From Hydrogenophilales bacterium RIFOXYD1_FULL_62_11 (lineage in GTDB: Bacteria; Pseudomonadota; Gammaproteobacteria; Burkholderiales; Thiobacillaceae), in NCBI GenBank assembly GCA_001802655.1, contig MGZO01000010.1, positions 4,900-17,126 on the forward strand: 12,227 nt of DNA. The letters are read 5' to 3'. The first letter of the stretch is position 1, and every line of letters starts with the position of its first letter. Below the pieces are notes generated by a model. That model saw only the letters and a list, made by a program, of their open reading frames with translations, had not been told where the DNA came from and ran no database searches. Both the position numbers and the translations under genes were made by a program. This document shows positions 5,862 through 12,144 of the stretch, one piece after another.

Positions 5862-8800
5862 CTATTTCAGAAAGCGATCCCAGCCGGCGATCGGTGTTGG
5901 CTTCCCGAACAGAAAGCCTTGATAGGCCTTGCAATTGTTCTGCAGCAAAAAATCCCGTTGCGCCTGAGTTTCGACGCCTTCGGCGATCACCTGCAAACCC
6001 AGCGTGTGACTCATGGCCAGGATGGCTCGCACAATGGCGGCATCGTTTGCGTCCTCCGTCACATCACGAACAAAGGACTGGTCAATTTTCACCTGGTGCA
6101 ACGGCAGGCGCTTGAGGTAGGACAGCGACGAATATCCCGTACCGAAATCATCCAGCGAGAACCCCACCCCCAACGCATTGAGCTGCTGCATGCGGTCGAT
6201 GACCACATCCACGTTGCCGAGCACCACACTCTCGGTCAACTCGAGTTTGAGTCGGGCTGGATTGATCCCGCTCGAAACCAGGCTTTTCTGAACATTTTCA
6301 ACGAAGTCATGCTGGTGAAATTGCCGGGCACTGACGTTGACCGACATCTGCAAAGCCTGAGTGCGCGCATCGCTTTCCCATGCCTTCAGCTGGGCGCAAG
6401 CCGTATCCAGAACCCATTGGCCGATCGGCAGAATGAGTCCGGTTTCCTCGGCCAGCGGAATGAATTCGGCCGGAGAGACCAGCACCTGGTTCGGCAACAC
6501 CCAGCGCAGCAGGGCCTCGGCGCCGATCAAGTCGCCGTTCTGGTCAACCTGTGGCTGGTAAAAAAGCTGGAATTCTTTCTTTTCCAGTGCCCGGCGCAGG
6601 GCGGATTCCAGCGCAGTGCGCGAATCAATCGCAGCCTGCATGGCCGGGTTGAAGAATCGAACCAGGTTGCGCCCGGCATCTTTGGCCTGATAAAGCGCCA
6701 CGTCGGCCTGTTTCAGCAACATGTCGACCGTGGCGCCCTGCCCCCGGAACAGCGTCAGACCAATGCTGGTGGCGCTGTGAAACCGGGTTTCGCTGGTGCT
6801 CAGGGAATAAGGCTGGTTGAGCGCGTGACGCACTTTTTCCGCGATGGCCTCGGCCTGTTGCGCCGCCGGTTCTTCGTCTTCTCCCAATGCTTCGAGAATC
6901 ACCACGAATTCATCGCCGCCCAGACGGCAAACCGTATCTTCCTGGCGCACGTTGGCATTCAGGCGTTGTGCCACTTCGATCAGCAGCTGGTCGCCCACAT
7001 CGTGGCCCTGAGTGTCATTGAGCACCTTGAAATGATCCAGGTCGAGGATCAGCACCGCGCCGAACTTATGGCTGCGATGGCTGGTGATCAGCGCCTGGTT
7101 CAAACGGTCCATCAGCAAGCGACGGTTGGGCAATTGGGTAAGCGGGTCAAAATAGGCCAGGCTTCGGATCTGTTCTTCTATCTCCCTGCGATCCGTGATG
7201 TCGCGCACCAGGCCGAGAACATAGGCCTGCCCCGAAAACTCGAAATAATTGGCGTTGATTTCCACGGGAGTAAAGCACCCATCACGCGTCCTGTGGTGGC
7301 TCTCGAACGTCATGGTTTTTGTCGTCTTGAGTTGATCCCAGAACGCCTGCCACTGTTGCGGCTCGGTGGTGATGCCATCGACGTCAATCACCTGCAATGT
7401 CAGCAGTTCATCCCGCGTGTGACGAAGCGACCGGCAGGCCTCATCGTTCACATAGTGAAAATAACCTTGCTCATCAGCCATATAGGCGGCTTCTTTCACA
7501 TGGTTCAGCGCGAAGTTCACCAGTGCCAAATGCCGGTTTGAGCTTTCGCGTTCGGTGATGTCGCGAGCAATGCCGAGCACGCCGATGACGTGTCCGCCCG
7601 GATCGAGCAGAGGCGTTTTGACCGTTTCGAGCAAGGCGCGATGGCCATCCGAAGCAAAAACCACCCATTCCTCATTTTGAGTGGAATGCCCGGCCGCCAT
7701 GGCTTCCCGGTCTTTCTGCTGAAAAAAGCGCGCCAGTTCGGGTTCGACAAAATCAAAATCGGTTTTGCCCACGATGACCGACTCCGGTGCGCCGAGTAAG
7801 CGTTCGAAACCGGGATTGCACATCTGAAAAACCCCATTCGCATCCTTGAGCCAGATCAGATCAGGCAAGGCCTGGAGAATCAGGTGTTTTTGCTGCTCGC
7901 TTTGTTGCAGATTCCGGCTGACGATTTTCAGCAGATCATGCTCGCGCACCAGCATGCTTTGCTTGAGCATGGCCAGAATGACCACGACCAGCGCGCCTGC
8001 CTTGACCGCATAACTGACCGCCGGGGACACGCCCGTGTGGGGATCCGACAGGATGACCGCAAGGCCGGCAAGCACAACGGCCGCCAATGGCAGCAGACGC
8101 AGGAAACCTTCGCACCATCGTTCCCAGGCCGCGTTACGCGAGGGCTCGACTTTCCAGTACAGCGTAGCCAGACCCATGCCCATCACCGACAAGGAAAACA
8201 GGCTGTTGAGCGCGATGCCGTCAGTGACTGCACCTTCCAGCGCCAGGGTGTTCCACAGCATCCAGCATCCGCCCGTGACGACCAGCGACAGCAGGAACAA
8301 TCCGTAGCCTGAGGACCATTTCAAACGCAGGGTCGGAATGGCAATCAGGCCAATACACGCCGCTGCAAAAACACTCGCGGGATACGCCACCAGCACAGCC
8401 AGTGAAAGCAGCGACGTGTCTCCACGCCTGGGCAGATACAAGGCCAGAACCAGGGTCAACGCGGCAATGGCAAGGGTTGCGGCATCCAGCAGCAGGGTTT
8501 TACGCTGAACGGGGTCGGCCAGACGGAAGGACTCGATCAGCAAGCCCGCGCCAATACAAGGACCCAACCACAAATAAAGGAAGTCGGAAGGCGACGGGAA
8601 GCCGCTAAAACCGGTTACCGCCTGAACGTCCCAGATGACCTGACCGCATGCATAGGCCGTCAGGCCGATCGCAATCCAGCGCAGCCCTCTGGCACTCTCG
8701 GCCTGCGCCGCGCGCTGGCCCATCCAGGCAAGTGCTACCGCGGTAAGCGTGCCTACCGTCCAGTGCAGGTTGTCGAAGAAGCGGATCCAGTGCACATCCT

Positions 8801-8903
8801 GCGCGAAACGGACACCCACCGCACCAACCAGAAGCCCGGTCATGCCCGCGATGAGTGCCAGGCGCACGTTTGCTGAGGGGTTGGCTCGGCTAATCGGATG
8901 CAT
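5862..8903 (-). CDS. Membrane-bound PAS-PAS-GGDEF-EAL cyclic-di-GMP enzyme
   Basis: 1013 residues. About 15-320 is a membrane sensor region with roughly eight to ten hydrophobic segments and no family I can name. Two PAS domains follow (about 335-450 and 455-570), each ending in the RDIT signature (Arg447, Arg567). The GGDEF domain (about 578-740) has an intact GGDEF at 662-666 and an inhibitory RxxD site (RQED) five residues before it. The EAL domain (about 757-1010) has EAL at 796-798 plus NVSARQF, ELTES, DDFGTGYSS, KIDQSF and AEGVET, all needed for metal binding and catalysis. Both cyclase and phosphodiesterase activities are therefore possible; in such proteins one often dominates and the PAS domains tune it. 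The start ATG has only a weak AGGG at 13 bases. It appears to be a single-gene unit. Confidence 0.95.
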   Translation of the reverse strand: MHPISRANPSANVRLALIAGMTGLLVGAVGVRFAQDVHWIRFFDNLHWTVGTLTAVALAWMGQRAAQAESARGLRWIAIGLTAYACGQVIWDVQAVTGFSGFPSPSDFLYLWLGPCIGAGLLIESFRLADPVQRKTLLLDAATLAIAALTLVLALYLPRRGDTSLLSLAVLVAYPASVFAAACIGLIAIPTLRLKWSSGYGLFLLSLVVTGGCWMLWNTLALEGAVTDGIALNSLFSLSVMGMGLATLYWKVEPSRNAAWERWCEGFLRLLPLAAVVLAGLAVILSDPHTGVSPAVSYAVKAGALVVVILAMLKQSMLVREHDLLKIVSRNLQQSEQQKHLILQALPDLIWLKDANGVFQMCNPGFERLLGAPESVIVGKTDFDFVEPELARFFQQKDREAMAAGHSTQNEEWVVFASDGHRALLETVKTPLLDPGGHVIGVLGIARDITERESSNRHLALVNFALNHVKEAAYMADEQGYFHYVNDEACRSLRHTRDELLTLQVIDVDGITTEPQQWQAFWDQLKTTKTMTFESHHRTRDGCFTPVEINANYFEFSGQAYVLGLVRDITDRREIEEQIRSLAYFDPLTQLPNRRLLMDRLNQALITSHRSHKFGAVLILDLDHFKVLNDTQGHDVGDQLLIEVAQRLNANVRQEDTVCRLGGDEFVVILEALGEDEEPAAQQAEAIAEKVRHALNQPYSLSTSETRFHSATSIGLTLFRGQGATVDMLLKQADVALYQAKDAGRNLVRFFNPAMQAAIDSRTALESALRRALEKKEFQLFYQPQVDQNGDLIGAEALLRWVLPNQVLVSPAEFIPLAEETGLILPIGQWVLDTACAQLKAWESDARTQALQMSVNVSARQFHQHDFVENVQKSLVSSGINPARLKLELTESVVLGNVDVVIDRMQQLNALGVGFSLDDFGTGYSSLSYLKRLPLHQVKIDQSFVRDVTEDANDAAIVRAILAMSHTLGLQVIAEGVETQAQRDFLLQNNCKAYQGFLFGKPTPIAGWDRFLK

Positions 8904-9038
8904 CGATTGAGTCTACCCTGTCTAAAAACCATCAATAAAACGCTGGCAGCGAAATGCACCTCACCGTCGTCCCATATGGGCACTGCCACCCAATGTCTAT
9001 AACGGCAACAATCAATCGGTCGATAGACTTGCCAGCAC

Positions 9039-9635
9039 TCAGTTCGTGGCCGCCAAAGCCGGGGTGGGGACCGAAAGCCGCGAGTCCGGTTTCCGCTCAC
9101 AACAGACCGGATCACCGACCTGGATAATACCCTCTTTCATAACACGGGAATTCACACCACCATGACCGCGCATCGCGTTATAGCCCCCCTGCCCCAATAC
9201 GGTTTCCATACGCGAGCAGGGCGCGCAATGGCCGGTCACCTCCAGCACCACGTCGTTGCCGATGCGCAGCAGCAGGGGCAGATCACGAAACAAGGCCTTT
9301 GCCGCCAGCAGGTTTAATCCCGACACCAGCAGATTGCGCCGCAACACGGCCGGATCGATGCGTGCCTGTCCCATCAAAGCCGCCACAGCAGGCAGATGCT
9401 CCGCCTGGATCAAGGTGACTTGTCTGGAACCCCCCGCCACGCGACGCCCGCCGCCACTTGCGTAGTGATCGCCCTGCAGGCCGCACCCGGCAATGGCCAG
9501 AACGTGATCCACCGCGTGCACCGCTGAACGGCGCTGTGGGCGCAGATAAATGGCCTGGATCTGTCCGGGGCGGGGAAAGCGGCTTGCCAGGTCGCGTAAG
9601 TCTGCGTTGTCAATCCGGGTGATGTCGTCGCTCAT
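9039..9635 (-). CDS. MOSC-domain protein
   Basis: 198 residues. Motifs of the MOSC (molybdenum-cofactor sulfurase C-terminal) fold appear in order: GLQGDHYASGGG (52-63), RQVTLIQAEHL (71-81), RRNLLVSGLNLL (99-110), the Cys signature GHCAPCSRME (135-144; Cys137, Cys140) and MRGHGGVNSRVMKEG (155-169). MOSC proteins carry sulfur or bind molybdenum cofactor; relatives include YiiM and the mARC C-terminal domain. No signal peptide, so cytoplasmic. Start is uncertain: TTG at 9641, directly after the upstream stop, or ATG at 9635, which I use; the nearest SD-like GAGGTG is 14-20 bases away. It is the last gene of a tight leftward operon, 8 bp after the L,D-transpeptidase gene. A weak stem CGCT/AGCG followed by TTTTATT lies at about 8936-8953 downstream. 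Confidence 0.88.
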   Translation of the reverse strand: MSDDITRIDNADLRDLASRFPRPGQIQAIYLRPQRRSAVHAVDHVLAIAGCGLQGDHYASGGGRRVAGGSRQVTLIQAEHLPAVAALMGQARIDPAVLRRNLLVSGLNLLAAKALFRDLPLLLRIGNDVVLEVTGHCAPCSRMETVLGQGGYNAMRGHGGVNSRVMKEGIIQVGDPVCCERKPDSRLSVPTPALAATN

Positions 9636-9643
9636 GCCCAAGG

Positions 9644-10138
9644 TTACGAAATCCGCACCTCGGTTCCTACCGGCACCAGCTTGAACAACTCCGCCACGTC
9701 CTCATTCTTCATGCGGATGCAGCCGTGCGATGCGGGCGTGCCGAGTTTGTGCTCTTCGTTGGTGCCGTGGATGTAGATGAAACGATCGTGCGAGTCCACG
9801 TTGCCGCCCTGGTTTTTTCCCGGTTCCAGGCCTTCCAGCCACAGGATGCGCGAGAGGATCCAGTCGCGCCCCGGGTTTTCCACGTCCAGCTCGGGGGTCC
9901 AGATTTCACCGGTGGGCTGGCGCGATTTGAACGCCGTTCCCAGCGCGGCATCCGCGCCAATCTTTTCCACAATGCGGTGACGACCGCGCGGCGTGCAATG
10001 GCTGCCGATCAATTCCCCCAGCCCATTTGCTGCAGTTGAAACGGCGTATTGGCGAATCAGCATGTCGCCATCGGGATACGGCTCCCATAGATACAACTGC
10101 TGCAGGCGGGAATCCACCTCGATAAACAGCTCGTTCAT
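9644..10138 (-). CDS. L,D-transpeptidase (YkuD domain) without a signal peptide
   Basis: 164 residues. The catalytic signature HGTNEEHKLGTPASHGCIRM runs from His124 to Met143, with nucleophile Cys140 in SHGC and His138 beside it, as in ErfK/YbiS/YcfS enzymes that form 3,3 cross-links or attach lipoproteins to peptidoglycan. These act in the periplasm, yet this protein begins MNELFIEVDSRLQQLYLWEP with no signal peptide or anchor. Longer upstream reading runs antisense-like through the tadA coding region and is rejected. The ATG at 10138 overlaps the tadA stop (ATGA, 4 bp) and has AAGGGGG upstream, so translational coupling is likely. Either export is unusual or the substrate is cytoplasmic; similar signal-less forms exist in betaproteobacteria. 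Confidence 0.9.
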   Translation of the reverse strand: MNELFIEVDSRLQQLYLWEPYPDGDMLIRQYAVSTAANGLGELIGSHCTPRGRHRIVEKIGADAALGTAFKSRQPTGEIWTPELDVENPGRDWILSRILWLEGLEPGKNQGGNVDSHDRFIYIHGTNEEHKLGTPASHGCIRMKNEDVAELFKLVPVGTEVRIS

Positions 10139-10608
10139 TGCGTCGCCCCCTTCTTTTGCTGCCGTCGTGCGTCGAAGAACCCCGAGATCATCGCCGCGCA
10201 TTCGTCTGCCAGCACGCCGCCGATGATGTCGCAATGATGATTCAAACGCGGCTCGGCGAACACATCCATGATGCTGCCATGCGCGCCGGTCTTGTATTCG
10301 CGCGCGCCGTATACCACCCGCGCCACCCGTGAATGCAGAATCGCCCCCGCGCACATCACGCACGGCTCCATCGTGACATACAAGGTGCAGCCCACCAGCC
10401 GGTAATTTGCCAGCCGCCCCGCGGCATCGCGCAGCGCCATCACCTCGGCATGCGCGGTCGGGTCATGGCTGGAAATCGGCTGGTTGTAGCCGCGCCCGAC
10501 GATCTCGCCGCCGCACACCACCAGTGCCCCCACCGGCACCTCGCCCGCCGCCCAGCCCTGGCGGGCGAGTTCGAGTGCAGTGCGCATGTAGTCTTCGTCC
10601 GTCATCAT
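10135..10608 (-). CDS. tadA: tRNA-specific adenosine deaminase TadA
   Basis: 157 residues. Zinc-deaminase motifs are complete: TAHAEVMAL (His53 zinc ligand, Glu55 proton shuttle) and PCVMCAGAI (Cys83, Cys86 zinc ligands). Other hallmarks are EVPVGALVV, the substrate-loop YNQPISSHDPTAHAE, and REYKTGAHGSIMD. TadA converts A34 to inosine in the anticodon of tRNA-Arg(ACG) and is essential in many bacteria. The protein could begin at either of two adjacent ATGs (10608 or 10605); the first overlaps the integrase stop as ATGATGA, a 4-bp overlap without an independent strong Shine-Dalgarno, so expression probably depends on translation of the integrase tail. Its own stop overlaps the L,D-transpeptidase start. 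Finding it fused into an operon with an integron integrase is unusual. Confidence 0.96.
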   Translation of the reverse strand: MMTDEDYMRTALELARQGWAAGEVPVGALVVCGGEIVGRGYNQPISSHDPTAHAEVMALRDAAGRLANYRLVGCTLYVTMEPCVMCAGAILHSRVARVVYGAREYKTGAHGSIMDVFAEPRLNHHCDIIGGVLADECAAMISGFFDARRQQKKGATQ

Positions 10609-11603
10609 CGATCCAGCGGGCTCATCACCCCGCGCCCGCCTTTGTTCAACACATGGGTATAAATCATCGTCGTGCTCACGTCGGCGTGACCCAACAATTC
10701 CTGCACCGTGCGAATGTCGTAGCCACCTTCCAGCAAATGCGTGGCGAACGAATGGCGCAAGGTATGGGGCGTGACCAGCTTGACCAGCCCCGCCTGCCCA
10801 GCCGCACGCTTCACCGCACGTTGCACTCGTTTGTCGTCCACATGATGCCTGCGCACCGTACCTGAACGTGGATCAACAGAGAACCCCGCTGCTGGAAACA
10901 CATACTGCCAAGCCAGCACCTTCGGCGCATTGGGATACTTCGCAGCCAGAGCATCCGGCAACCATACCTCGCCCCGGTTCACCGCCAAATCTTGCGCATG
11001 TTGCCCCTTCACAAATTCCATCTGGGCGCGCAAGCGATCAGCCAGGCTGTCTGGCAACATCGTTACCCTGTCCTTGTTGCCCTTGCCCTCCCGCACCACG
11101 ATTTCACGTCGCGTGAACTCCACATCCTTCATCCGTAACCGCAGACATTCCAGCAAGCGCATCCCCGTTCCGTACAGCAAGCGCACAATCAGATCCATCA
11201 AGGGATCGTCCAGATATTTGAATAGCTGCTTCACTTCATCGGTCGTCAACACCGTCGGCAATCGAACGGGCTTTTTTGCCCGCGTCACTTCATCCAGCCA
11301 GGGGAACTCCAGCCCCGACACATCCTTATACAAAAACAGCAGCGCAGACAGCGCCTGAGTCTGCGTGGACGCGCTCACGTTTCGTTGAACGGCCAAAGAT
11401 GTCAAAAACGACTCCAGCTCTGGCTTTCCCATCTCGGCTGGGTGCCGTTTACCGTGAAAAATAATGTATCGTCTGATCCAGCCGACATAAGCCTACTCAG
11501 TACGCAGGCTGTAATGCTTCAAACGAAGACGATCACGCACCTGATCAAGCAGCTTGGGCGGCGTAGCAGCACGTTTCTCTACCGGCTCGGCAATATCGGG
11601 CAT
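10605..11603 (-). pseudogene. intI: Integron integrase (tyrosine recombinase), amber stop at codon 37
   Basis: The frame from ATG 11603 to the TGA at 10605 is 332 sense positions plus stop, interrupted once by TAG at 11493-11495. Text before it reads LLDQVRDRLRLKHYSLRTE, then stop, then AYVGWIRRYIIFHGKRHP, matching the RTEQAY block of IntI proteins; a single C-to-T change (CAG to TAG) explains it. Everything else is intact: catalytic Arg149, Lys174, His280, Arg283, His306 and Tyr315, each three residues beyond the IntI1 positions, and the IntI-specific insertion (about 215-254, LPDALAAKYPNAPKVLAWQYVF to DPRSGTVRRHH). Re-initiation at ATG 11432 could give a 275-residue product lacking most of the core-binding N-terminus. 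The stop overlaps tadA by 4 bp. A sequencing error at this base is the main alternative. Confidence 0.93.
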
Positions 11604-11606
11604 ATT

Positions 11607-11622
11607 CTGTCTTATTGGACAA
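11607..11622 (-). promoter_or_regulatory. LexA-like box just upstream of intI
   Basis: CTGT, 8 bases, then ACAA: one mismatch from the proteobacterial LexA consensus CTGT-N8-ACAG. It ends 3 bases before the intI start codon. Many integrase genes are SOS-controlled through such a box, which makes the location plausible, but the last half-site is imperfect and no clear -10/-35 pair was found to place it against. Confidence 0.35.
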
Positions 11623-11683
11623 TGTGGCTTATATGAATCAACAGCTTATCACTCACCCCAAGATTATCAGCCATGTCCAATAA
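11612..11683. repeat. 10-bp inverted repeats flanking the intI-attI interval
   Basis: TTATTGGACA (11612-11621) and TGTCCAATAA (11674-11683) are perfect inverted copies with 52 bp between them; the similarity continues as GTGGC / GCC-A inside each arm. The left arm overlaps the LexA-like box and the right arm lies within the spacer of the candidate cassette promoter. Possible roles are accessory integrase-binding sites or paired operator half-sites allowing a loop. Confidence 0.6.
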
Positions 11684-11692
11684 TCCTATATT
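11664..11692 (+). promoter_or_regulatory. Candidate cassette promoter (Pc)
   Basis: TTATCA (11664-11669) as -35, a 17-bp spacer, and TATATT (11687-11692) as -10 give 4/6 and 5/6 matches to the sigma-70 consensus. Predicted transcription start is about 11699, upstream of the attI core and pointing into the cassettes, where integrons carry Pc. In many integrons Pc lies within intI; here it would lie in attI. Confidence 0.4.
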
Positions 11693-11706
11693 CCGTCACG
11701 TGACGG
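11693..11706. promoter_or_regulatory. 14-bp perfect palindrome next to attI, operator-like
   Basis: CCGTCACGTGACGG is identical on both strands. It starts immediately after the candidate -10 box, spans the predicted start of cassette transcription, and ends 9 bp before the attI core. Position and symmetry fit an operator for a dimeric regulator or a recombination accessory site. No cognate regulator is encoded in the window. Confidence 0.45.
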
Positions 11707-11715
11707 CTATTTAAC

Positions 11716-11722
11716 GTTAGGA
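11716..11722 (+). other. attI: attI core site (GTTAGGA)
   Basis: GTTAGGA fits the integrase core GTTRRR(Y) pattern and sits about 113 bp upstream of the intI start, right before the first cassette. Crossover would fall between G11716 and T11717. Its exact reverse complement, TCCTAAC, is found at 12058-12064 as the R'' of the first cassette's attC, as expected because the first cassette's leading TTAGGA comes from its own attC. Confidence 0.85.
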
Positions 11723-11743
11723 ACAACAGCCGTGCTCCCCGGA

Positions 11744-12040
11744 ATGCTGTCTTCACGCGAGGAACAAATCAAAGAGCTTGAGCGCTTGGGGGAAAGCCAT
11801 GTCAGGTATCTACTGGCTGACATCACAAATCGACCAACCTTTGATGAGCGGATTGCGGAAGAGTGGTTGCGGCAACAAGTGTTTGCACGGGAGTCTGCGG
11901 CTGCACTCGCTCGCGATGCGCGTGAGGAAGAAACCCTCTCTATCGCGCGCGAAGCCAACAAGTTCGCCCGCAACGCTAATATCTGGGCGGCAATAGCAGC
12001 AATAATTGCTGCTATTGCAATATACGTCGCGAAATCGTGA
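11744..12040 (+). CDS. Cassette-borne tail-anchored small membrane protein
   Basis: 98 residues from ATG 11744; an in-frame GTG at 11732 would add four (VLPG). Neither has a clear Shine-Dalgarno. Residues about 3-77 are highly charged and helical (REEQIKELERLGESHVRYLL, then EEWLRQQVFARESAAALARDAREEETLSIAREANKFARNA), suggesting a coiled coil facing the cytoplasm. Residues 78-95 (ANIWAAIAAIIAAIAIYVA) form one hydrophobic helix at the very C-terminus, followed by KS, so it is a tail-anchored inner-membrane protein. This general architecture recurs among integron cassette products, but no function is established to my knowledge. Cassettes often carry phage-defence, toxin or stress genes; a membrane-sensing role is only a guess. 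Confidence 0.85.
   Translation: MLSSREEQIKELERLGESHVRYLLADITNRPTFDERIAEEWLRQQVFARESAAALARDAREEETLSIAREANKFARNANIWAAIAAIIAAIAIYVAKS
11990..12018. repeat. 29-bp odd-centred palindrome in the cassette gene's membrane segment
   Basis: GCAATAGCAGCAAT (11990-12003), one centre base A12004, then ATTGCTGCTATTGC (12005-12018) are perfect complements. In mRNA this could form a stem of about 13 bp. It encodes the AIAAIIAAIA membrane helix, so biased Ala/Ile codon use may partly create it. Confidence 0.75.
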
Positions 12041-12057
12041 CGGCTTATATCAAACAG

Positions 12058-12135
12058 TCCTAACATGGCGCTCAACCTCGCTCCCTTCGGTCGCTGGACG
12101 GCGCTGAAGCGCCGCCGGTTAGCTCTACGTTAGAA
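12058..12135 (+). other. attC: attC recombination site of cassette 1
   Basis: 78 bp with the complete attC plan: R'' TCCTAAC (12058-12064), 5-base spacer, L'' GCTCAACC (12070-12077), a 39-base variable terminal region containing GGCGC/GCGCC, L' GGTTAGC (12117-12123), 5-base spacer, and R' GTTAGAA (12129-12135). L'' has one base more than needed to pair with L', the extrahelical base that directs bottom-strand recombination. The equal 5-base spacers match the unpaired central spacer of folded attC sites. In the excised circle, R' would be GTTAGGA and pair fully with R''. Confidence 0.93.
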
Positions 12136-12144
12136 GGATCGCCC

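Larger units (their letters stand above)
11717..12129 (+). mobile_element. Integron gene cassette 1 (413 bp)
   Basis: Boundaries follow from the recombination cores: T11717 after the attI G, through G12129 of the next GTTAGAA. It holds one gene (11744-12040) and ends in an attC. The gene starts 27 bp inside the cassette and fills most of it, as usual for cassettes. It lacks its own evident promoter and would depend on Pc. Confidence 0.88.

Noticed and set aside
5784..7541. 585-codon open frame on the + strand
   Set aside because: Lies antisense to the EAL/GGDEF part of the 5862-8903 gene, which shows unmistakable conserved motifs; the + frame has no family resemblance or ribosome site.
9639..9641. 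TTG as start of the MOSC gene
   Set aside because: An ATG two codons later is preferred by default; the SD-like GAGGTG is too distant to decide, so this is a weak rejection.
10605..11432. Treating the 275-residue reading as a complete XerC/XerD recombinase
   Set aside because: The IntI-specific insertion and the upstream in-frame RTE-stop-AYV homology show it is an integron integrase missing its N-terminus because of TAG.
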